From Stappia sp. MMSF_3263 (GTDB taxonomy: Bacteria > Pseudomonadota > Alphaproteobacteria > Rhizobiales > Stappiaceae), in the NCBI RefSeq assembly GCF_030733745.1, contig NZ_JASHIK010000012.1:1-64000 (forward strand): a stretch of 64,000 nucleotides of DNA. Direction: 5' to 3'. The notes below the pieces were generated by a model, which had not been told where the DNA came from, made no database searches, and saw nothing but the letters and a program-made list of their open reading frames with translations. Below are positions 54,698 through 63,999 of the stretch, one piece after another; positions within the stretch are counted from its first letter, which is position 1, and the number at the start of each line of letters is the position of its first letter. The position numbers were made by a program, and so were the translations under genes.

Positions 54698-54743
54698 TGC
54701 GCGGGTGCCCGGACAAGATGCCGCGCTGATGCGCGGGTGCCCG
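54689..54743 (+). repeat. 23-base direct duplication around the SDR stop codon
   Basis: CCGCGCTGATGCGCGGGTGC followed by CCG occurs at 54689-54711 and again at 54721-54743, a period of 32 bases. The first copy contains the SDR stop codon TGA (54695-54697), so the duplication leaves the protein unchanged. It looks like a recent slippage or unequal exchange. Confidence 0.8.
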
Positions 54744-54869
54744 ACAGGTCCCGATTTGGCTGAAGGTGGCCGGGCCGCGCGCGCCCCGGCCACTGTCATT
54801 CGTGACGCTTGTGCGACTCGATGTTCGGTCGTAAAGGTGAGTCCGATACTCCCTTTCCGGAAAACCAAA

Positions 54870-56240
54870 GTGGACCAAACTATCCGTCCGGCCAGTGCCG
54901 ACAGGGTTGCCAGCGCGCCCGGGTCGGACCGTCTGGTCGTGCTCGATGCGCTTCGCGGTTTCGCGGCGCTCGGCATTCTCTGGCGCAACATCTTCGTCTT
55001 CGGCCTGCCGACGGTGGCGTTCTCGCTGCCGGAGGAATGGGGCGAGAACGTCGTGTCCAATGTTGCCACCTGGCTCTACGTCGTCATTTTCGTCGATGGC
55101 ACGATGCGCGGCATGTTCTCGCTGATCTTCGGCGCGACGGCGTTGCTGCTGCTTGATCGCTACGCACGCCGACCTGGCGGGCTGCTTGCCGCGGACCTTT
55201 ATTTCCGCCGCCTGATGTGGCTGGTCGTCTTTGGTCTCGTGCATGGCTACGTGCTGCTCTGGCCGCATGACGTCCTTTATGTCTACGGCATACTGGGCAT
55301 GTTTCTCTTCGCCTTCCGCAACATGTCGGGACGGCGGCTGCTCCTGATCGGCCTTGCCATCTTCGCCGTGTCCTCGCTCAAGGACGGCACGGGCTGGTCG
55401 CTCGACCAGATCTCCAACGATGCCTTCGATGCCAGCCAGACGGAAAGCCTTGAAGGTAGCGGCGGCGCGCAACCCGGTGGCGATGCGTTGCCCGCGGATC
55501 CCGCGCCGATCGCTGCAGGGCCCGCCGAGGTTGAGACGAGCGAGACCGAAGACGAGGTCGCGATGTTCGAGGAGCTGGAGCGGCTGGCTCTTGCCGAAAT
55601 GGACGAACGGCTTGCGGGTTATACCGACCTGGTGCGCACGCTGGCGCTGGAGACTTTCCAGGAACAGACGACCCTGTTCTTCACCGATCATGTGCTCGAC
55701 GTCGGCGCGATGATGTTCTTCGGCATGGCGCTGTTTCGCCTCGGTGCCTTTTCCGGGCGCTGGACGAGCGGGCAATACGCGGTGATGGCCGTCATCGGTC
55801 TTGCGGGCGGACTGGTTCTCGGCTTTCTCATCCACGGGGCAACCGCCGTGCCGGGCTATTCCGAATGGTCGATCGGCTCGGCCGATGCCTATCTCTACAA
55901 TCTGCGGCGGCTGCTCCTGTGCCTGGGCCTGATCGGGCTCGCCAACCTGCTGGCGCGCGGCCGGGTCTCACGGACGCTGTTGATGCCGTTCACGGCGGTG
56001 GGGCGGATACCGCTCACCACCTATGTCGGTCAGACGGTGATCTGTGTTGCCCTGTTCTACGGGGTGGGCCTTGGTCTGTTCGGCACGCTGGAGCACCACC
56101 AGTTGCTGGGCATCGCCTTCGCCATCAACCTCGCCCAGGTGGTGTTCGCCTTCATCTGGCTGAAGCTGGTCGGACAGGGCCCGCTCGAGGCGCTGCTGCG
56201 CAGGCTTGTCGGCATCGGGATCGAGACCGGCAGGCATTGA
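54870..56240 (+). CDS. DUF418 family membrane protein
   Basis: 456 residues if started at GTG 54870; GTG 54837 is an alternative. Neither has a strong ribosome site. N-terminal SDRLVVLDALRGFAALGILWRNI is the family hallmark. About eight to nine membrane spans; the C-terminal half has MPFTAVGRIPLTTYVGQTVIC, the DUF418 core. An acidic, low-complexity cytoplasmic or periplasmic insert (about 185-240, rich in Glu, Ala and Pro) separates the two halves and is longer than usual. Function unknown; relatives are membrane-bound acyltransferase-like proteins. Confidence 0.87.
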   Translation: MDQTIRPASADRVASAPGSDRLVVLDALRGFAALGILWRNIFVFGLPTVAFSLPEEWGENVVSNVATWLYVVIFVDGTMRGMFSLIFGATALLLLDRYARRPGGLLAADLYFRRLMWLVVFGLVHGYVLLWPHDVLYVYGILGMFLFAFRNMSGRRLLLIGLAIFAVSSLKDGTGWSLDQISNDAFDASQTESLEGSGGAQPGGDALPADPAPIAAGPAEVETSETEDEVAMFEELERLALAEMDERLAGYTDLVRTLALETFQEQTTLFFTDHVLDVGAMMFFGMALFRLGAFSGRWTSGQYAVMAVIGLAGGLVLGFLIHGATAVPGYSEWSIGSADAYLYNLRRLLLCLGLIGLANLLARGRVSRTLLMPFTAVGRIPLTTYVGQTVICVALFYGVGLGLFGTLEHHQLLGIAFAINLAQVVFAFIWLKLVGQGPLEALLRRLVGIGIETGRH

Positions 56241-56322
56241 CGGGCGGGTTTCAGGCCGCGCGTTCTCGATGCACTGACCGGCCACCATTGTCCTGCGCGC
56301 TGGATGCCATACACTCCCAAGG

Positions 56323-57084
56323 ATGGACACAAGGGCCACGACCTCCTCGCGCTCCGTCGCCGCGGCAATTGCGGCACTGTCGCTCGCGCCGCTCGCGGCA
56401 CCTGCGGCAAATGCCTGCCCGCTGGCGCTGGTGCTTGCCATCGACGTCTCCTCCAGCGTCGACGACAGCGAATACGAACTGCAGCGTCGCGGCCTTGCGG
56501 AGGCCTTTCGCGATCCGCAGGTTGCCGCCGCGATCCGGGCCACCGGCGGCCTGCTGGCCAGCGCCTTCGAGTGGAGCGGACGCGAGCAGCAGGTCGTGCA
56601 GGCGGACTGGACCTGGCTTGAAACGCCCGAGGAAATCACCCGTTTCGCCGACAGGCTCGAGGGCACCCCGCGCAGTCATCATCGCTACCCGACGGCGCTC
56701 GGCTATGCGCTGGGCTATGCCGCGATCCATCACGGCCGCGCTCCGCGCGATTGTGCCCGCCGCGTTGTCGACATGGCGGGCGATGGCATCAACAACGAGG
56801 GGTTTCCGCCCGAGAGCGCCTACCGCGCCTTCGACTATTCGGCGATCACCGTCAACGGGCTTGCCATTGCCGGCGACGATCCCGATCCGGTGCGCTACTA
56901 CGGCGACCGCGTCATTCGCGGGCCAGGCGCCTTTGTCGAGGTGGCGCGCGGTTTCGGGGACTATGCAAGGGCGATGAAGCGCAAGCTGCTGCGGGAAATC
57001 GACGGTCCCCCGCTTGCCTTCGCGCCGGGTGAAGGACCGGCGCCGGAGTTTCAGCGGCAGTCGCGCCTCGATGAGGCGCCGTAA
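56323..57084 (+). CDS. DUF1194 (von Willebrand A-like) exported protein
   Basis: 253 residues. Signal peptide (about 1-31, ending AAPAANACP). The vWA-like fold shows the metal-ion-dependent DVSSSVDDSEYELQR motif (DxSxS) and the late DMAGDGINNEG. It is expected to be periplasmic or outer-membrane-facing and to bind a protein partner. The function of the family is unknown. Its 3' end overlaps the convergent glycine-zipper gene by 34 bases. Confidence 0.85.
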   Translation: MDTRATTSSRSVAAAIAALSLAPLAAPAANACPLALVLAIDVSSSVDDSEYELQRRGLAEAFRDPQVAAAIRATGGLLASAFEWSGREQQVVQADWTWLETPEEITRFADRLEGTPRSHHRYPTALGYALGYAAIHHGRAPRDCARRVVDMAGDGINNEGFPPESAYRAFDYSAITVNGLAIAGDDPDPVRYYGDRVIRGPGAFVEVARGFGDYARAMKRKLLREIDGPPLAFAPGEGPAPEFQRQSRLDEAP

Positions 57085-57551
57085 CGCCCGCCATGGCCCG
57101 ATCCGGTGACCGCACCGCCGGAACGGCAGCGCTCTCGCAATGTCGATGGCAACGGGGCTCCGGCCATGCAGGCGGCAAAGCCCCTGTCGAAGGCGGCCTG
57201 CCAGCGGGCTGGGTCGACCCGGTCTATGCCGTCAAGAGCCGCAAGTCCGCCGCCAAGGCGCGCACCGCGTTCGGCTCCGCCCGCACTCCAGCCGGTGCCG
57301 CGCCGGTCGCGGCCGCCCAGCCCGCCGATCACGGCGCCCTCGATCGCCGCCGCAGCGACTTCGTCGCCGTCGGGTCCGCGCGGCGTGACTTCGTCCGCAT
57401 GCCGCGCCGCCACCCGGGCGCAGGCCTCCTCGGCAGGCGCCGGCTCGGGGCCCGAATCCGCACCGGCGGGGCCGGCCGCCGGAGTCGCGAAGGCGAGGGC
57501 CGCGAGGACAAGGGTCGCGGCTCTCAGGCCGCGGGGGAAAGCCTTTCGCAT
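57051..57551 (-). CDS. Exported glycine-zipper-type small protein
   Basis: 166 residues from MRKAFPRGLRAATLVLAALAF. A signal peptide (about 1-32) is followed by EACARVAARHADEVT, a Gly/Ala-rich block with AAIEGAVIGGLGGRDRRGTG, and a C-terminal FDRGFAACMAGAP typical of small periplasmic or outer-membrane glycine-zipper proteins in alphaproteobacteria. Two cysteines may pair. It is convergent with the DUF1194 gene. The antisense frames are less convincing. Function unknown. Confidence 0.65.
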   Translation of the reverse strand: MRKAFPRGLRAATLVLAALAFATPAAGPAGADSGPEPAPAEEACARVAARHADEVTPRGPDGDEVAAAAIEGAVIGGLGGRDRRGTGWSAGGAERGARLGGGLAALDGIDRVDPARWQAAFDRGFAACMAGAPLPSTLRERCRSGGAVTGSGHGGRYGASSRRDCR

Positions 57552-57695
57552 CCTGCCAGTCTCCCGTTTCCGCGCGCTCCTCGCCCGGCACCGCACCGTC
57601 GATGCGAGCGCGTGCCAGAAAACGCCATTGAACCTATTCGGTTTCCGCTTTCCGCATGCTTAACTTGGGCGAGGCTGCATGACGGGGCTTCACAG

Positions 57696-57725
57696 AGGAA
57701 ATATTTTAGGCTTAAACTATTTCCT
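57696..57725. promoter_or_regulatory. Palindrome upstream of the Liv-type operon
   Basis: AGGAAATA-N14-TATTTCCT is a perfect 8-base inverted repeat in an AT-rich spot of an otherwise GC-rich region, 118 bases before the solute-binding gene. It has the size of a regulator-binding site. A matching transcription factor is not encoded next to it. Confidence 0.45.
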
Positions 57726-57842
57726 GGCCGCCGGGAGAGCGGGGCAGCGCCGCACGGCGCTGCGACAACGACAAGTCAAACTATCCAGATGCGCGTGCCG
57801 GGCGACAAGACCGGGCGCGGGCGGTCCTGAGGGGAGAATGCA

Positions 57843-59009
57843 ATGAAGCGTATGGTAACGGCGGCACTGGCCGCGGCGGCTTTCGGCCTTTCCGGCATGG
57901 CCGCGCAGGCGGACAGCCTGAAGATCGGTTTCCTCGCCACCTTGTCCGGTCCGCCGGCATCGCTTGGCGTCCACATGCGCGACGGTTTCCTGCTTGGCGT
58001 CAAGCAGGCCGGCGGCAAGCTCGGCGGTCTCGACACCGAGGTGCTGGTCGTCGATGACGAGCTGAAGCCGGATGTCGCCCTGACCAAGGTGCGCGGCCTG
58101 CTGGAGCGCGACCAGGTCGACATGATGGCCGGCATCGTCTTCTCCAACGTGATGATGGCGGCCTACAAGCCGATCATCGACAGCGAGACGATCTTCGTCG
58201 GCGGCAATGCCGGTCCCTCGCCGATCGCCGGCAAGGCCTGCTCGCCCTACTTCTTCACCACGTCCTACCAGAATGACCAGAACCACGAGGCGATGGGCAA
58301 ATACGCCGAGGACGCCGGCTACAAGCGCATGATCATCATGGCGCCGAACTACCAGGCCGGCAAGGACTCGCTCGCCGGCTTCAAGCGTCACTTCAAGGGC
58401 GAGGTCGTGGACGAGATCTACACCAAGCTCGGCCAGCTCGACTTTTCCTCGGAGCTGACCAAGATCGCCGCCGCCAAGCCGGATGCCGTGTTCGTCTTCA
58501 TGCCCGGCGGCATGGGCGTGAACCTGGTCAAGCAGTACGCCCAGGCCGGCCTGTCCGGCAGCGTGCCGTTCCTGTCCGCCTTCACCGTCGACGAGACGAC
58601 CCTGCCGGCGACCCAGGACACGGCCCTTGGCCTTCTGTCGGGTGCACAGTGGGCGCCGAACATCGACAACGAGGCCAACAAGGCCTTCGTCGCAGCCTTC
58701 GAGGCGGAATACGGCTATGCCCCGTCGATCTACGCCTCGCAGGGCTACGACGCGGCACGTCTCATCGACGGCGCGCTGACGCAGGCCGGCGGCAAGGCCG
58801 ACAAGGCCAAGCTGATGGCCGCCCTCAAGGACGCGCCCTTCGACAGCGTGCGCGGCGACTTCAAGTTCAACACCAATCACTTCCCGATCCAGGACGTGTA
58901 TGTGGTGAAGGCGGTGAAGCGCGCCGACGGCAAGTATGTCACCGAAACGGTCGAGAAGGTCTTCGACGACAAGGTCGACGCCTATGTCGGCGAGTGCTCG
59001 ATGAACTGA
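57843..59009 (+). CDS. Liv-type ABC solute-binding protein
   Basis: 388 residues. The signal peptide (about 1-21, ending AAQADS) leads to a type I periplasmic binding protein fold: KIGFLATLSGPPASLGVHMRDG, the VDDELKPD pocket, IVFSNVMMAAYKP and APSIYASQGYDAARLIDGAL. GGAGAAT-like ribosome site precedes the ATG. It binds an amino acid or small carboxylated solute in the periplasm. The variety within this family means the ligand cannot be named. First gene of a five-gene uptake operon; a stable hairpin follows before the first permease. Confidence 0.9.
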   Translation: MKRMVTAALAAAAFGLSGMAAQADSLKIGFLATLSGPPASLGVHMRDGFLLGVKQAGGKLGGLDTEVLVVDDELKPDVALTKVRGLLERDQVDMMAGIVFSNVMMAAYKPIIDSETIFVGGNAGPSPIAGKACSPYFFTTSYQNDQNHEAMGKYAEDAGYKRMIIMAPNYQAGKDSLAGFKRHFKGEVVDEIYTKLGQLDFSSELTKIAAAKPDAVFVFMPGGMGVNLVKQYAQAGLSGSVPFLSAFTVDETTLPATQDTALGLLSGAQWAPNIDNEANKAFVAAFEAEYGYAPSIYASQGYDAARLIDGALTQAGGKADKAKLMAALKDAPFDSVRGDFKFNTNHFPIQDVYVVKAVKRADGKYVTETVEKVFDDKVDAYVGECSMN

Positions 59010-59018
59010 TGCTGCCCG

Positions 59019-59051
59019 CCCGCCGGCACCCGCAAAGGGGCCGGCGGGTTT
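59019..59051 (+). other. Strong hairpin between binding-protein and permease genes
   Basis: CCCGCCGGC (59019-59027) pairs with GCCGGCGGG (59040-59048), with an inner CCC/GGG extension and three T after it. Such intercistronic stems often protect and raise the upstream message for the binding protein or act as partial terminators. Confidence 0.65.
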
Positions 59052-59103
59052 CGCCCGATCACGCCCCCATCGCAAAGCTTGCGCAACCGACGAGGCCGGT
59101 CCG

Positions 59104-60027
59104 TTGAGCGCCACCCTTTTTGCCGTCCAGACGCTGAACGGCCTGCAACTCGGCATCCTGCTGTTCCTGATCGCCGCCGGCCTGACGCTGGTCTTCGGCG
59201 TCATGGATTTCATCAACCTGGCGCATGGCGTCCAGTACATGCTCGGCGCCTATCTGGCGGTCGCCGCCTATGCCGTGACCGGCACCTTCTGGGGTGCCCT
59301 CGTGCTCGGCCTTGCCGGCGCGCTCGTCATAGGCCTGCTGCTGGAGGTGCTGGTCTTCCGACACCTTTACGACCGGGACCATCTCGACCAGGTGCTCGCC
59401 ACTTTCGGCATCATCCTGTTCCTCAACGAGGCGGTGAAGGCGATCTGGGGTTCGACGCCGCTGACCCTGCCGATGCCCGAGGTGCTCGACGGCTCGTTCG
59501 AGCTGATGGACGGGCTGCTCTATCCCGTCTACCGCATCGCGCTGATCGTCGCCGGCCTTGCCGTTGCCGTGCTGCTCTACGTACTGGTCAGCAAGACAAG
59601 GGTCGGCATGCTGGTGCGGGCAGGGGCCACCAACGCGCCCATGGTGGCGGCACTCGGCGTCGACATTCGCCGCCTGTTCATGCTGGTCTTCGGTTTCGGT
59701 GCGATGCTCGCCGGTTTCGCCGGCATTCTCGCCGCGCCGATCCTGGTGGTCGAGCCGGGCATGGGCGACAACCTGCTGATCCTTGCGTTCGTCGTCATCG
59801 TCATCGGCGGCATCGGGTCGATCCGCGGCGCCTTCCTGGCGGCCCTCATCGTCGGCCTTGTCGACACGCTGGGACGCGGCTTCGCGACGGACATCGCCAA
59901 GCTTGCCCTTTCGCCCTCGGCGGCCAATGACGTGGGACCGGCCATCGCCTCGATGCTGATCTACGTGCTGATGGCCGCTGTCTTGTTCTTCCGCCCCTCG
60001 GGGCTGTTCCCGGCGCGTGGCGGGTGA
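59104..60027 (+). CDS. livH: Branched-chain-type ABC permease LivH
   Basis: 307 residues from a TTG at 59104. About eight membrane spans with QTLNGLQLGILLFLIAAGLT, the cytoplasmic VFGVMDFINLAHGVQYMLGA loop typical of LivH, VGMLVRAGATNAPMVAALGVD, and a C-terminal VIVIGGIGSIRGAFLAAL. It forms the channel with LivM. The start is poorly defined, and the assignment to the branched-chain family does not fix the substrate. It follows the binding protein gene by 94 bases. Confidence 0.9.
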   Translation: MSATLFAVQTLNGLQLGILLFLIAAGLTLVFGVMDFINLAHGVQYMLGAYLAVAAYAVTGTFWGALVLGLAGALVIGLLLEVLVFRHLYDRDHLDQVLATFGIILFLNEAVKAIWGSTPLTLPMPEVLDGSFELMDGLLYPVYRIALIVAGLAVAVLLYVLVSKTRVGMLVRAGATNAPMVAALGVDIRRLFMLVFGFGAMLAGFAGILAAPILVVEPGMGDNLLILAFVVIVIGGIGSIRGAFLAALIVGLVDTLGRGFATDIAKLALSPSAANDVGPAIASMLIYVLMAAVLFFRPSGLFPARGG

Positions 60028-60034
60028 GGCGGCA

Positions 60035-61075
60035 ATGACAACGATCCCCCCGAAAACTCCTCCCCAGACGTCCCCGCAGGCGCCCGTTGAGGCCCCGGCC
60101 GGGATGGCGACGGCTCCCGTGGCGGCCTCGCGGCGCTGGACGCGCGAGACGCTGATCGCGCTCACGGCCTTTGCGCTCTTCGCCCTGCTGCCGGTTCTGG
60201 CCGCCGGTCTCGAAGACACGTTCATGGTGTTCTTCGCCATCCGCGTCATGGTCTTCGCCATTGCCGCCGTCAGCCTGTCGCTGATCCTCGGCTTCGGCGC
60301 GCTGGTCAGCTTCGGCCATGCCGCCTATCTTGGCCTTGGCGCCTATTCGGTCGCGATCCTGGCCGAGCACGGCTACTGGGACGTGACGATATCGCTGCCG
60401 GTGACGTTGCTCGTCTGCGGCCTTTTCGCCGCGGTCACCGGCGCGATCTGCCTGAAGACGCGCGGCGTCTACTTCATCATGATCACGCTGGCCTTCGGCC
60501 AGATGGCCTACTACACGGCGACGTCGCTGTCCGCCTATGGCGGCGATGACGGGCTGACCATGTGGGGCCGCACGGAAATCCTCGGCTCCGGCATGCTCTC
60601 CGATCGCACCACCTTCTACTACGTGGTGCTCGGTGTGCTGATCTTCTGCTATGTCCTTGCCCGCATGATCGTCGCCTCGCGCTTCGGCCGGGTGCTGCAG
60701 GGCGCCAAGCAGAGCGAGATGCGGCTGCGCGCCATCGGCATCGATCCCTACTGGTACCGGCTTGTCGCCTATGTGATTGCCGGCATGATGGCGGGCCTTG
60801 CCGGGGCGCTGCTCGCCAACGCCGCCGAGTTCGTCTCGCCGGCCTACATGACCTGGCACCGCTCGGGCGAACTCATCGTCATGGTCGTGCTCGGCGGTCT
60901 CGGCTCGCTCGCCGGCTCGATCATCGGCGCGGCCAGTTTCCTCGTGCTCGAGGAGCTGCTGTCCCATGTCACAGAGCATTGGCGGCTGATCTTCGGACCC
61001 TTCCTCGTCCTCGTCGTGCTGTTCGGCAAGGGCGGGCTGATGGCGCTGATCCCGGGAGGCCGCAAGAATGACTGA
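60035..61075 (+). CDS. livM: Branched-chain-type ABC permease LivM
   Basis: 346 residues from ATG 60035; GTG 60017 would overlap livH. A proline-rich cytoplasmic N-terminus (PPKTPPQTSPQAPVEAPAG) of about 35 residues is longer than in most LivM. About eight spans with LSLILGFGALVSFGHAAYLGLG, LKTRGVYFIMITLAFGQM and VLGGLGSLAGSIIGAA. Second subunit of the channel. It overlaps livG by eight bases. Confidence 0.9.
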   Translation: MTTIPPKTPPQTSPQAPVEAPAGMATAPVAASRRWTRETLIALTAFALFALLPVLAAGLEDTFMVFFAIRVMVFAIAAVSLSLILGFGALVSFGHAAYLGLGAYSVAILAEHGYWDVTISLPVTLLVCGLFAAVTGAICLKTRGVYFIMITLAFGQMAYYTATSLSAYGGDDGLTMWGRTEILGSGMLSDRTTFYYVVLGVLIFCYVLARMIVASRFGRVLQGAKQSEMRLRAIGIDPYWYRLVAYVIAGMMAGLAGALLANAAEFVSPAYMTWHRSGELIVMVVLGGLGSLAGSIIGAASFLVLEELLSHVTEHWRLIFGPFLVLVVLFGKGGLMALIPGGRKND

Positions 61076-61819
61076 GCCGATCCTCCAGCTCGACGACCTG
61101 ACCAAGGCCTATGGCGCCCTCAAGGTGACCGATCACGTCTCGATCGACGTGCTGCCCGGCGAGATCCACGCCGTGATCGGTCCGAACGGCGCAGGCAAGA
61201 CGACCCTGATCGGGCAGATATCCGGCGCCTTGCGGCCCGATGGCGGGCATGTGCGCTTCGACGGGCGCGATGTCACGGCTTTGCCGATGCATGCCCGTGC
61301 CCGTGCGGGTCTTGCCCGCTCCTTCCAGATCACGGAGATCCTGCCGGCCTTCACGGCGCGGGAAAACGTCGCCCTGGCCCTGCAGGCCCGGGCCGGCCAT
61401 TCGTTCCGCTTCCTGCGCAATGTCTCCCGCGACCGCGATCTCAACGAGCGGGCCGGCCAGTGCCTTGCCGAACTCGGCCTGGCGGAGCGCGCCGACATTC
61501 CGGCCGGCATCCTCTCGCATGGCGAAAAGCGGGCTCTGGAGCTTGCCATCGCCATTGCCTGCAAGCCCAAACTGCTGCTGCTCGACGAGCCGATGGCCGG
61601 CACGGGGCGGGAGGAGACCGACCGGCTGGTGGAGGTGCTGCAGGCGATGAAGGGACGCTACGCCATGCTGCTCGTCGAGCACGACATGAGCGCCGTCTTC
61701 GCGCTCGCCGACCGCATTTCCGTGCTGGTCTATGGCCAGATCGTCGCCACCGGCACGCCGGAGGAGATCCGCTCCAGCGCGCGGGTGCGCGAGGCCTATC
61801 TGGGCGAGGAGGCCGCGGC

Positions 61820-61823
<4 letters not shown>
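61068..61823 (+). CDS. livG: Branched-chain-type ABC ATPase LivG
   Basis: 251 residues. Walker A GPNGAGKTTLIGQ, the Q-loop after ARSFQITEIL, signature ILSHGEKRALELAIAI, Walker B LLLLDEPMAG and the H-loop LLVEHDMSAVF are all intact. It drives uptake together with LivF. The stop overlaps the livF start by four bases. Its start lies in the livM end. Confidence 0.93.
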
Positions 61824-62530
<707 letters not shown>

Positions 62531-62571
62531 GGCCGGTTCGCGGCCGGACGGCGCGAGACCGGGGAGAAGCC

Positions 62572-62949
62572 ATGCGGGAAAGCGCCAGCGAGCGGATGCG
62601 GATCGTGGTCTGCGCGACCTGCGCTCCCGACAAGGGCGGCGAGGGGGGCGAGACGTTTCTTCGCACCCTGCGCGAGGCCATTGACCGGGACGGGCTGGGC
62701 GATGCCGTCGACCTTGCTTCAGCCGACTGCATGGGCGCCTGCGCCGAGCCGGTCTCGCTCGCCCTGCAGGGCGAGGGGCGGGCCAGCTACCTGTTTTCCG
62801 GTGTTTCGCCCATGGAGGATGTCGCCGACATCCTCGCCACCTGCCGGGAATATCTCGCCGCGCCCGGTGGCTGGATTGTCGATGCGCGCCCCTGTGGACG
62901 GCTGCGCCTGTGCCTGAAGGGCCGGATCCCGGCCTTGCCGCGCGACTGA
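62572..62949 (+). CDS. DUF1636 family protein (ferredoxin-like, metal-associated)
   Basis: 125 residues from ATG 62572 (GGGGAGAAG ribosome site). Cysteines in VVCATCAPDK and ADCMGACAEPV resemble a thioredoxin-like ferredoxin with four cysteines that could hold an Fe-S or other metal. DUF1636 proteins often accompany cobalt/cobalamin uptake genes. A CbtA-like gene on the opposite strand 600 bases away fits that. It also follows the Liv operon closely and may be transcribed with it. Confidence 0.85.
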   Translation: MRESASERMRIVVCATCAPDKGGEGGETFLRTLREAIDRDGLGDAVDLASADCMGACAEPVSLALQGEGRASYLFSGVSPMEDVADILATCREYLAAPGGWIVDARPCGRLRLCLKGRIPALPRD

Positions 62950-62962
62950 CGGCAGCGTCCGC

Positions 62963-63484
62963 CTATTCGACCGTCACTGTTTGTGCCGCCCGCAAAGGCG
63001 TGTCGTCGATGGCGAGGGCGCGGTGGTCGTTGGCGTTCAGGCTCACCTCGATGGTGTTCTCGCCGGACGGCAATGCGGCAATGTGGAACCATTCGCTGTA
63101 GTGGCGGGCAACCTTCTCACCGTTGACATAGACATGGGCATGGCCCTCGCCGGCGACATGGGCGCCGCTGGCATGTTCGGGCGCGAAGCGGAAATTGCGC
63201 GTCCCGATCCGCAGGTTCCAGCCCGACATGGGGTCCGGCATCACCGCGATATCGAGGGCGGGTGCATCCGGTCCGGCGGCCAGGGACAACATCTCGTCGT
63301 GGCCGTGCATGCCGTGCCCTCCCGGCATTGCCGCATGCGCTCCGCCTTGCGGGGCTCCGCCGTGATGCGCGGGATCCGAGTGGTCGTGGCCGTCGATGGC
63401 GACATTGCTCGTCGCGGCGACGGTGAAGCCGATCCCGGCGCCGAAAAACAGGCCGAGAAGGAGCATGGGGATGGAGCGGTCCAT
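62963..63484 (-). CDS. His-rich membrane-anchored protein
   Basis: 173 residues. An uncleaved signal-like span (about 5-25, PMLLLGLFFGAGIGFTVAATS), a His/Gly-rich stretch (about 33-65, with HDHSDPAHHGGAPQGGAH and GHGMHGHDEM) that could chelate metal, and a beta-rich C-terminal domain with NFRFAPEHASGAHVAGEGHA, HVYVNGEKVARHYSEWFHI and VSLNANDHRAL. Family name not known to me. Convergent with DUF1636 and in the same direction as CbtA, so it may deal with cobalt or copper in the periplasm. Confidence 0.82.
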   Translation of the reverse strand: MDRSIPMLLLGLFFGAGIGFTVAATSNVAIDGHDHSDPAHHGGAPQGGAHAAMPGGHGMHGHDEMLSLAAGPDAPALDIAVMPDPMSGWNLRIGTRNFRFAPEHASGAHVAGEGHAHVYVNGEKVARHYSEWFHIAALPSGENTIEVSLNANDHRALAIDDTPLRAAQTVTVE

Positions 63485-63582
63485 GGCTGCCGTTCAGATG
63501 AAGGTCAGTGGGAAGACCGGGCACCGCACGCGGTGAGATGCCCGGTCGCCGGATCGGTTGCACCCGGGTCAGGCCGTCCGTC

Positions 63583-63999
63583 TCAGGCCGTCCGGGGCAC
63601 GCTTTCCGTTGCCGTCTGGCTCGACCAGAAATGGCCGGCGAAACAGCCGACCAGGGCCCAGGCGGCCATGCCGACGCCAAACGCGCGCGCGGCGAAGAGC
63701 GCGCCGAGCTCGGTCGGAACCGGTCCGGTGAAGACCTCCGGTTCGGGAGCTCCGATCACATGCGGCGCGAGCAGCAGCACCGCGGCGATGCCATAGGACG
63801 CCCAGTTCCGCACGAAGGCAATCAGCCACAGGGCGACGCCGGTGGCGGCGACGGTGGAGAACCACCAGACCTGCCGCGCATAAACGTCGGCCGCCGCCAC
63901 GCCTGGAACTTCCGGCGCCAGTGTGAAGCCGGGCGCGAGATGGACGGCGATGAAGCCGGCGATGCCCCATATGATCCCGGTGCGGGCCGAGATCACGGC
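63583..63999 (-). CDS. cbtA: CbtA-like cobalt transport membrane protein (partial)
   Basis: The last 139 codons are in the window; the frame is open at the right edge, and the GTG at 63996 is probably internal. Membrane spans at about GIIWGIAGFIAVHLAPGF, STVAATGVALWLIAFV, YGIAAVLLLAPHVIGA and AAWALVGCFAGHF. The PHVIGAPEP motif and the GFTLAPEVPGVAAADVYARQ loop are those of CbtA, a cobalt transporter subunit often under cobalamin riboswitch control. The 5' part and any CbtB lie outside the window. Confidence 0.8.
   Translation of the reverse strand, partial: AVISARTGIIWGIAGFIAVHLAPGFTLAPEVPGVAAADVYARQVWWFSTVAATGVALWLIAFVRNWASYGIAAVLLLAPHVIGAPEPEVFTGPVPTELGALFAARAFGVGMAAWALVGCFAGHFWSSQTATESVPRTA

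Noticed and set aside
57093-57830. Plus-strand frame of 245 codons
   Set aside because: Antisense to the glycine-zipper protein and Arg/Gly-rich without a domain; the minus-strand gene has a signal peptide and family-like ending.
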